NCBI RefSeq assembly: GCF_009870125.1
Contig: NC_046680.1
Coordinates: 23,021,501 to 23,085,500, forward strand
Length of the DNA stretch: 64,000 nucleotides
Source: Drosophila pseudoobscura
Taxonomy: Eukaryota > Arthropoda > Insecta > Diptera > Drosophilidae
Reading direction: 5' to 3'
In this document: in pieces, positions 55,901 through 64,000 of the stretch
How positions within the stretch are numbered: position 1 is the first letter of the stretch
Layout: every line of letters begins with the position of its first letter
Made by a program: the position numbers and the translations under genes
Notes under the pieces: generated by a model
What the model was told of the DNA's origin: nothing
The model's input: only the letters and a program-made list of their open reading frames with translations
Database searches by the model: none

Positions 55901-58900
55901 TCCAAGCAGAAACCGCATTTCCAGAATTCCCCCACAGCAAGAGAGAGTGAGCTGTAGAGGGGAAGTGACTTATTAAAATATTATTCAGTTATTCCGATGT
56001 AAACAGGAATCGAGCAATCGAGGCAGGGATCACAAATCTGAGCAATCGCAGATCAAATCGCCACTTGGCTGAGAATGGAGAACTGTGCAAGCCTCCAAGT
56101 AAATTGTTATTAATTATTCGCACACGGCACGAGCGCACCGCACAGAACCGCCGACTCTAACACAGTCTCCAACACATAACGAATATACTGTCTGTCGGGA
56201 GGGTCGTCGATGATTCACAATTAATTTGGCCATTGAATTGTCCCGCCTGTTCCGGGCGCCTGTCACATGGCTTCCCACCGTCCCAGGGGTAGAAACAATG
56301 AAAACCTCATACGCTAATTGAAAGGCGGGAGGGTACAGTGCGTTTCGTGCACCTGTGATAGCGGTGGGTTCTGATTTCTCAGCAGATAATTGATAGGTTT
56401 TTCCTACAGCTGCGGGCTTTCCGCCTACTGTTAGACACCTCCTTTCTATGGCAGCTTTATCGTATATTGGACTATGAAACGCACTGTAACTGTGCCCTAA
56501 CTGGACCAACAATTGGAGGCGAAAACAAAAGACTTAGGCAACGAACTTGGTGGCCATTTTGCTTGCATGCCATGCAGTTGAACACCTGTCCCACCCACAC
56601 AACCACACAAACTCACACAGCATCCACACCTTCCACACACACACACATGAACATGCAATCGTAGTCAGTGACTAACTTTTAAAATTGAATTTTATTTGGT
56701 GGCAGACCTTTGTGTAACTAACAGAAGCCACATTGCATGGCAAAGCACCTTTACAGCAACAGCACCACAGCACCACACAACAGTCACAATAGTCACAACA
56801 GAATCACCCATCCAGAGGAGAGACATCTATCCATCCAAATGTATGGCCCATCTTAGTCAATGTCAATCAATCAGCGGCAAGAGGCAAGAGGAGGAGGCAA
56901 GCGGCAAGTGGCAAGTGGCAGGAAAATTGCTCAAGAGCCTCCCGCGGCTGACTCATCTGTCACCCAGAAACCCCACCATCTACCCCATCAGCTACTTCAT
57001 CGTCCTCGTCTCGATACTCTGTACTCTTCTGCTTCTGCATCTGCTTCTAACACCTTTCAACTCTCTGAAGAGGTTTTGCAAGCCACTGAAACCAGCAACC
57101 AACCCTCCCTCCCTTCTCCTCTCGCAGATGTACGGCCCTCGCCATTCGCCTTAGAGCTGCAGCCGCCACTGGCGCAGACGGCGGAGGCATTCAATGTGGC
57201 CGGAGTGGGCGGCCAGAGGTCCGTCGACAGTTACGGCAATCCGATCGCGGGTCTGCGTCCCATCGACACGCCCGACGGGCGCAAGGTAGTCAGCGCCCAG
57301 GGCCTCCAGTTCGAGATACCTACCTATGCGTCCGGCATCACGGATATCCGACAGCCGGCGGATGATCTGCTCCCGCCCCACATTGGTGAGTTGACAACAG
57401 GAACAGCAACAGCAAGAGAGGCAGCTGAGGCTGCAGCCAGAGCGACGGCCAGTCCAACGCGAGCAGCAGCGACCAGCGGTGCAGCAGGGACTGCCGCGAA
57501 CGGTGCACCGCAAACACCAACAGACACAACAGACACAAATGCCTTGGTTGCACCGCTCACAAGTACTAGCACCCGCACTAGCACCCGCTCACCCACACCC
57601 ACAATTAGCACCACTCATGTAGAAGCACTAACCCCAGAAACCACAAATGAAATTGCGGGGAAGCTCTTTAAGCGCGATTCACCTGAAACCCACAGCAAAG
57701 CCAGTTCCAACTCCACTTCCACTCAATATGCCATTGCCCCGCCCAGTCCCCGTCATTCCCCGCCCACTTTTACCCTGCTCCGGCTGAATCCCTTTGGCCC
57801 CAACTCAATCATTACACAGATTAGTACAGCATCCCCAACCAGTCGCAGTCCCAGTCCCAGTCTCAATCTCTGTCCTTGCCCCTCGTACCCGTCCTCTCCG
57901 CCTTCCTCACTGTCTTCGAATCCAAATCCAGGATCCAGACCTCTGTTAGATGTGAAATACTCAAATACGAATCCTTCCCAACTAGATGCCATCGCAGTGG
58001 GCCTGGACACGAGCACCGATCAGAACTCATTCGCACGAGCCCCAGCATCCGTATCCGCATCCGTATCTGCATCTGCATCCGCACCAGCACCAATACCAGC
58101 CACATCACTAACACCACCAAAGCATAGCCCATCCCCCAGCACGACGACTGTCACCACAGATGTGGAGGTGGAACAGGCCGAGCTGGTGCCGATCCAGCAG
58201 CAGCAAGAGGAGAGCGTCCAGGAGCCGCTGGTGGCCAGTGGAACACTGCCCGAGTATATCCGAGAGTTGCAGCGTCAGGATCCGGACATTGGCGGCCCAG
58301 TGTCATGGACTCCGGCACCGAATACAGCGCCCCTGAGTGTCATCGCCTGGGACCTGTTGCCGCCGCATCTCGCAGACCCTGTCACCGCCCCTGCCCCGAC
58401 CTTGGAGCCACTGATAATCACCGAGGAACAGCCGACGCGGTACGTGCTGGGAGTGGAGGATCCTGCCAGTCACAACATTCGCCTGAGTCTGAGCAGCGGC
58501 GATGCCCTGATGCCGGCGGCCCCTGTGCCGCACCAACAGACGCAGGGCCAGGTGTCGGTGGTGCCGCTGCAGCGGGATGGACCGGAGGCTCATGGAACCA
58601 ATGCACATGTGGGCAGCACGACGCCGAGCAATGCGGGTGGTAGATTCCCCAATCGCCATCGCGGAACGGCGCACTATAGCACCACCAGAAGCACGACGTC
58701 GACGCCAAGGCCGCGGAGTACGAGCACTACTCAGCCCCCAATGACGACAACAACAACAAAAGCAACAACTACAACAACAACCAGCACAACTAGGAGAACA
58801 ACGACACCAAGAATATTCACAACGACCAGAAGAACGACGACAGTGCAGCCAACGCCCCGCAGCACCACCCCCTTGGATCCGTCCACCTTCTACAGACTGG

Positions 58901-60410
58901 ACAACAACGAGGAGTACGCGTACACGCTGCCCCCCTGGCTGCAGGAAGTCACCGATCCGGACCTTGACGTGGCCGTCACCTTTATCGTGCCCAAGGACAA
59001 TGACGAGTACAACCACACGCTGGCCGACGATCTGGAGCCGCCGTACGAGCCGTTCGTGGAGCTCAACAACATTCAGTTGACGCCGCCACCGACGGCTGAG
59101 CCTGCGCCATTGCATACGACGCCGAGCACCACAACTAGTACCACCAAGGCCCATACCCATACCCATACAACAACGCACAGCACCCAACCACAGCACACAA
59201 CAAAAACACAGAAAACGAAACTGATTACAACCACTCACCACACAGATCTCCTGAAAGGGGCAACGGGAACGGCAACCACGCCCATGACAGCGGAGGACAA
59301 CAGCCCATTTGATTCGTCAACGGTGCCGGCCTGGCTGCGGGACTTTGACTATCCGGACGTGGGACCAGGAGTGCCCTACAATCCGGACAACTTCAAGGAG
59401 GCAGCTTTGACGCAGCCGGCGGGAGGTAGTAAGCCAATTGACTTTCGGCCCCAGGGCTTTGAGCCAGCAGCATCACGCTCCCCGACCATCCCACCAACAC
59501 CAATCCCGACCAGAGCAGCCCCAGCTGCGGCCTCCGTCTCCTCCGCTTTTCCATCCATAGTCTCGCTTCCGCTTCCAGGCACCGCCCAGGGCATCGACAG
59601 CAGTCTCAGCAGCACCAATGAGAGCCCAGAGCCGCCGCTGGTACTGGTGCCGCCAGCTGACAAGCCCAGCGATGACTCCACCTCGTCCTTCGCCTCCAGC
59701 AGCACGAGCAGCTCCGTCCCACAAAATCCTAGTACAAACTCTATCACCAATTTTGCAGCACTCTTTGATCCCCAAGGCATTCAGTCCGCCGTCCAGAACC
59801 AGGCGCCTAAGGCCGTCACCGAGGACCAGTTCCCGCCCTTCAATGCCGGCAGCTCCACTGAGGGCGTCACCAAGAAGGTGGAGTACACGAAGAGCGACGA
59901 GGGAAAAGTGATCAGCACCCCGATCAGTGCACAGCGCAAAGGTGAGTACGCCATCAATACCCCCGGGAGACCACCATCTGATGTAATCTTCCATCAGACA
60001 CATCGACGCCCCCCAGCAACACGGGCAAGTACACAGGAGGATTTGGCGCCCCAGCGGGTTTGCTGCGGCCCCAGGCCCCAGGCACTTCCGGCTCCGGCTC
60101 CGGCGCCAACACCAATCCCGGAGCAGCCAACAGTCCGGACAGCAGTGCTGGCACCTACGTGGCCGGAAACCAGCACGAATTCAGTAACACACTCAAGGCC
60201 AACAGGGCTCGTCCTACTGTCAACCCTGGTCGCTACACCGGCGGCTTCGGTGCACCCAACGGTGTTCTCTCTGTTCAGGCCGAGCCGAGACCCTTCCAGC
60301 AGCCACAGCAGACGCAACAGCCAGACTCCCCCAGCCATTCGAGCCGCTTTGGCGGTCCTCCAGGCGTTTTGGTCCCATTCGACAATGTGCAGCGTGCCGG
60401 CGGCCAGTAA
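52964..60410 (+). CDS. Secreted Pro/Thr/Ser-rich (mucin-like) protein, probable extracellular matrix or cuticle component
   Basis: 1111 aa in three exons: 52964-53072, 57128-59941, 59998-60410. Exon 1 gives a signal peptide (core ITATLMLLLLSVHAAIGRP); a 4 kb intron follows. The mature start (DVRPSPFALELQ) precedes an ordered-looking block (about 45-120, with SVDSYGNPIAGLRPIDTPDG). A long Thr/Pro/Ser region includes a TTTTT-rich stretch at about residues 575-620. The repeated motif PWLQEVTDPDLDV / PAWLRDFDYPDVGPGVPY is at about 637 and 804. The C-terminus has three glycine-aromatic units (GKYTGGFGAPAGLL, GRYTGGFGAPNGVL, SRFGGPPGVL) and ends FDNVQRAGGQ. I know of no enzyme domain in it. Many Thr/Ser would be O-glycosylated. 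Part of exon 2 (57386-58159) may be an optional intron, giving 853 aa. AATAAA lies at 60637. The gene is not identified by name. Confidence 0.82.
57386..58159 (+). other. In-frame optional intron (exitron-like) in exon 2
   Basis: A strong donor (CACATTG|GTGAGT, 57385/57386) and an acceptor (GTCACCACAG|AT, 58159/58160) bound 774 bp. That is exactly 258 codons with no stop in the gene's frame, and the join restores an Asp codon split G|AT. The enclosed sequence is low-complexity Ala/Thr/Ser/Pro, while the flanks are more ordered. Splicing is predicted, not shown. Confidence 0.5.
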
Positions 60411-60636
60411 GCCAGAGGGCCAGAACGCGGTCACAGATCACCGCAAAAACACTGTAAATTATTTATAATCTAAGTACGTGTACTTATGTTAAATCTTAGA
60501 ATGTTGTTGATAATGCAACTAATTCCATTCCCCGTGACCCTTTTGTAGTAACAATCTATACGAACCTTTAAAAAGTTTTCGAGTTTCTATGTTGTATGTA
60601 GCATAAGCTTACACTAATGCGAAACGCTTCTTGAAC

Positions 60637-60642
60637 AATAAA
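60637..60642 (+). terminator. Poly(A) signal of the Pro/Thr-rich gene
   Basis: AATAAA about 225 nt after the TAA stop at 60408-60410. Confidence 0.65.
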
Positions 60643-61120
60643 ATCGCCTGTCGACTATCGAAATGAACAAAACGAGAATGGAAGGATTAGAACATTGTAG
60701 GATTGCTGAAGGAAGATATGAATTCGACGTAAATTTGGTCTGTTTAAGGAGCACAATAATCCGCATTAGAAGCACCAAAAAAATCTCACTTCGTTTATGC
60801 ATCCTTTTATCCTTCTGGGTTTAGGTATTGTATTTGTGAACTCGAACAGATGCCATTATCATACACATAAAGGTCGTGGCTATGTTCACTCCTGGAAAGA
60901 ACCAGTAACACTGTATGTTGTTCATGCAAGTAGAACATTAACATTCTTGACAAATTTCGAAGCAGATATAAACTATGGATTTGCCTTTACGCCTTGAAGT
61001 ATGCGAGTATCTCAACGCTCACTCTCATCCGATGTTACCAGGATTTAAGGCTGCTTAAGAAACGGATCAACAGATTGAAATGTCTAGCCATTACAACCAA
61101 AGAGTTTTCGGTTATTCAAA

Positions 61121-61126
61121 TTTATT
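61121..61126 (-). terminator. Poly(A) signal of the acyl-CoA oxidase gene
   Basis: TTTATT on plus (AATAAA on minus), about 70 nt past the TAA stop at 61193-61195. A perfect DRE word TATCGATA lies beside it at 61137-61144, inside the 3' UTR. Confidence 0.6.
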
Positions 61127-61192
61127 TATCGTATATTATCGATAGATAAACAAAACAGATCAAAGATAAAGCATGACCTAGAGCGGGACAAT

Positions 61193-63944
61193 TTACAAGT
61201 TAGCCTTCATCAGAGGCTTCAGATAGGTCTCGAAGGACTTCTGGACTGGCTTTTGGTTCATGGTGCTGCGCTTGGCCGAATCGAACAGTCGGGGATAGAC
61301 ATTGCCATCATAGCTGCCCAGCACCGAGTTGAGGACGCGATCGTGGAAGCCGAAGCCGTCGCAAACGGCCACTGCATTGGGACGGAACTTCTCCAGAGCC
61401 ACCTCCAAGCGTTTTTGCAGTGACTTGAGGTCTGCATCGGTGAGGCTGATAAACTGCGAGTGGAGAATGGAGATTGGAATTCGGTAAGATATTAGTCGAT
61501 TCGATCATTCTACATTATGCTACTTACTCTCAGAACATCGTTCATGTTATTGAGCACAGTCTGGACCAGGAAAAGTTCCAGCACATTCTCCAAAATCTTG
61601 TTGAGAGCCGCGGAACGCATTTGTGCCTTGGGACCAGTGACTTGCTCGAGGAATGTTTGGCAAACAAACTGACGGCCATGCAGCTGTATTTGGAAATAGA
61701 AGATAATCGTTGAAAAAGGCTACAATTTAGGCAAAGTCAACCCACCTCTGCTGCTCGGGCCAGTTCAATGCCTGTGTTGTTGGCTGCCACACCCTGCGAC
61801 TGGCCACTGGCCATGCGCTCTGCTAGGTTCTCGAAGGCAATGCGAGTCTTCCTGAATGGAGAGTGGAGAATGGAGAAGTTAAACAAGTGATTCTCGGATA
61901 AAGCAATTTGGAACTCACTGAGCGGCCGTATACTGGAGGGCCTGGATGATGCACTGCCTGGAGTTGTCCCATTTTGGGGACTGCTTCAGCTGCATTGATG
62001 TCGCAAAATAGCCGTAGGAAGCCGAGACGGGTTTCTTCTCCACAAACGTAGCCCAGGCCTTGACCAGAGCGCGTCCAATCTGCAGGAGCAGCACTGTGTT
62101 CTCGCCCTCGTAGGTGTAGGCTGCCACAGCGTTTCCGTAGATGTTGCTCATGTTGGCAGCAGTCAGGTAGCCGTGTCCGCCGGTAGAGAGACGCAGCCGT
62201 TCGATGCCCGCACAGCCGTCTGTTGTTGCAAGGACCTTGAGCGCACAGGACAGGATGTGCATGTCGGGCAGTCGGTCGAACTTGCCGCTGTTGGCCTCCT
62301 CCACCGTCTGGGCGTATATCTCCCACATGTGCTCTGCGGCCAGGTGGTATGCCATGCCGTTGGCTATTTCCGGAAAGAGCTTCAGGCGCTGCGTGACATG
62401 ATCAATGATCTGGGGCTCCGGCTGACTGCAAGCGGACGGAAGTTATCAACATAAATGGATGGATGGATGGAGGATGAGCACTCTTTGAGCACTTACTTGG
62501 CCTCAAAGGGACTCTGGCGGCGCACGGCCGAGTATCGGGTGGCAATGGTAGCCGCCTCCAGCAGCAGAGTGGAGGTCAGGTTGACAATCAGGCAGCGGGT
62601 GTAGACCATGGTCAGATAGTTGACCCTCGAGGCGGGGCTGGCCTTGAAGGTGCCATCTCTCTCCACTTTGGCGAACTTCATGAGCATGTTGGTGCGTGGA
62701 ATGCGGACATTGTCCAGCCCCAAGAATCCCTGGTTGACAGCCACCATTCCCAGTTTCTTCCCCACCTCTCCGATGTCGACGCCGGGCAGTGGCATGTGAG
62801 TCTCTGCATCGCGCACAGGCACAATAAACATTTGGACTCCGTGGTGGACATCGGCGATGTACAGCTGTGCCACTACCATGGCGTGGTTCGCCGTGTGTCC
62901 CACTGGCAGAAGGGCAGATACAGATCTGTCAGTGACACTTGAAATATTACTACGGATACTACTTACAGCCGCCGGGCCACCATTTGTAGGCCTCCAAATT
63001 GGGGGTGTGTAGAACAAACTCGTCCGTCTTAGGGTCAAAGTCCGCCCGCGTGGCTATACCTCGCACATTGGTGCCGTGAGCCAGCTCCGTCTGGGCGTAG
63101 GTGCCAATGATGTTGCAGTTCTCGGCCGCCTTGCCCCATTTCTCGACCTGCTCCGGCGTGCCCTGACCATTGATCACATCCACGAACATGGTGATGTGCG
63201 TGGCCAGTGGATGGTTGGCGGGAAAGAGTCCGTGGCTCTCCACATTGTATAGCAAACCTCTGCACCAGAAAGAGATTAGAGGAGGATTAGAGGAAACGTT
63301 CTTTCTAACATGGTCGGGGTGGGGAACTTACGGCCAAATGTCGTTGCCGCCTGGGTTGATCTTGTTCTGGAGCGCCTTCAGCTTGACGGCGGCCTCTGCC
63401 ACTTTCTTCACGCTCGAATTGTAGACATCCTCGTGTGACATGTACTCATGATTCAGTCCATACCCGTCCTCCAGATCGCTAAAGATTGCCCTTTCTGTCG
63501 AAAAAATTCGTTATCGCTTGGGGGCGTGGATGTTGATGAGGCCGCGGTTTGATAAGCAAGTCTGCTGTCTGCTGTTGCAGTTACCGCTTATCAAATGAAA
63601 CTTTGCTTGTATCATTATCTGTTACTGATATACCAACATTGGTTGTTCACACGCTTAACAATGTATAAATCTCTTGGACTTTGCCGGTAATTAGACGAAC
63701 TCTTTGGACCCGACCCTTAATCCTTCGCTGCAAGATTGGCCAGTGAACATGGCCAGCTATCACATAGCCCTCCCCAGGTTTTTGTGGCATATTTCGACTT
63801 ACCGACTTCGCGTTTGGTGTTCAGCTTCTCCTGGCCGCCCTGCCACCATGCAGCAAACTCCTCCACATTGAACTCGGCGCCCGTGCGCTCCTTCAGCAGG
63901 TCGGGATTGACCGTCATTGGTATGAGTTTCTTGATGTGTGACAT
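61193..63944 (-). CDS. Acox57D-p: Peroxisomal acyl-CoA oxidase, Acox57D type
   Basis: 677 aa in eight exons: 63944-63803, 63494-63332, 63259-62967, 62902-62497, 62425-61919, 61851-61746, 61683-61528, 61453-61193. It catalyses the first step of peroxisomal beta-oxidation, FAD-dependent oxidation of acyl-CoA to trans-2-enoyl-CoA with H2O2 release. Seen are the N-terminal helical domain, the FAD-proximal [14 protein letters not shown] (about 150-165), [16 protein letters not shown] (about 196-211), [11 protein letters not shown], and [13 protein letters not shown] with [16 protein letters not shown] in the C-terminal dehydrogenase-like half; the glutamate of YEGEN is the family's catalytic base. 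The protein ends KANL, a type-1 peroxisomal targeting signal also found on human catalase. Length and order equal the fly Acox57D proteins. The family has two tandem members in D. melanogaster; choosing p over d is a guess. Confidence 0.93.
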
Positions 63945-64000
63945 TATTGGATCGGGCCGTTTACAATTTTACTAACAACAAGCAACACTAAGTTCAGTAC

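Noticed and set aside
56114..56512. 132-codon minus frame in the intron of the Pro/Thr-rich gene
   Set aside because: Looks partly protein-like but has no recognised domain, no splice or poly(A) context, and lies in an otherwise non-coding intron; not strong enough to list.
56860..57127. Upstream extension of the large plus-strand frame before 57128
   Set aside because: The reading frame is open, but a polypyrimidine tract and CAG acceptor at 57127 and the matching phase of the signal-peptide exon at 52964-53072 show this part is intron.
58303..59241. 312-codon minus frame opposite the Pro/Thr-rich gene
   Set aside because: Antisense shadow; Arg/Cys/Val-rich reading of ACA/ACC threonine codons.
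1..64000. tRNA, rRNA, CRISPR arrays or bacterial-type operons
   Set aside because: No B-box-like GGTTCGAATCC in a tRNA context, no rRNA words and no regularly spaced direct repeats with unique spacers were seen; the DNA is insect nuclear.

Overview
The window is nuclear DNA of a Drosophila-type fly. Short 50-80 bp introns with GT/AG ends, GC-rich wobble positions, core-promoter words (Ohler motif 1, motif 6, DRE-like) and many recognisable fly proteins all point this way. The gene set (GM130, mei-S332, Vrp1, fibrinogen-related genes, a Plekhm1-like gene, a peroxisomal acyl-CoA oxidase of Acox57D type) corresponds to the 57-58 region of D. melanogaster 2R (Muller C), but in a different order. 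I therefore infer a non-melanogaster species; this is inference from memory of gene content.

Layout. 1-5.2 kb: no gene recognised, only simple repeats. 5.2-7.7 kb: two minus-strand genes, a mitochondrial-looking single-membrane-segment protein with a long charged tail and a small intronless RNASEK-like membrane protein. 7.7-17.2 kb: mostly non-coding, with dispersed repeats and two weak coding candidates. 17.2-25 kb: a compact block holding an AAPA-rich cuticle protein (+), an unusual Cys-loop receptor with an N-terminal farnesoic-acid-O-methyltransferase-like domain (-), GM130 (+) and mei-S332 (-). Neighbours here are alternately tail-to-tail and head-to-head. 25-27.6 kb: dispersed repeats plus broken fragments of an LDL-receptor class A protein and of an aldehyde dehydrogenase. 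27.8-38.9 kb: a probable 5' leader exon and long intron of Vrp1, containing a dead Tc1-like transposon and two opposite-strand fibrinogen-related genes. 38.9-44.7 kb: Vrp1 coding exons. 45.8-48.2 kb: a RUN plus Rubicon-homology protein (Plekhm1-like, -). 48.3-52.9 kb: repeats and non-coding DNA. 53.0-60.4 kb: a secreted Pro/Thr/Ser-rich protein with a 4 kb first intron. 61.2-63.9 kb: acyl-CoA oxidase (-).

Every multi-exon model was assembled by hand from GT/AG boundaries with phase bookkeeping. Each closes as a continuous frame, and MEI-S332 (401 aa) and the acyl-CoA oxidase (677 aa) have the lengths I remember for the fly proteins. The genes do not form one pathway. Themes present are actin regulation (Vrp1), Golgi and endolysosomal traffic (GM130, Plekhm1-like), chromosome cohesion (mei-S332), peroxisomal beta-oxidation and secreted/extracellular proteins.

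The most interesting items are the fused FA-domain/Cys-loop receptor, a 774 bp in-frame optional intron (exitron-like) in the Pro/Thr-rich gene, a decayed second copy of the Plekhm1-like start region lying beyond a repeat cluster, and repeats that bring motif-6 promoter words next to two gene starts.
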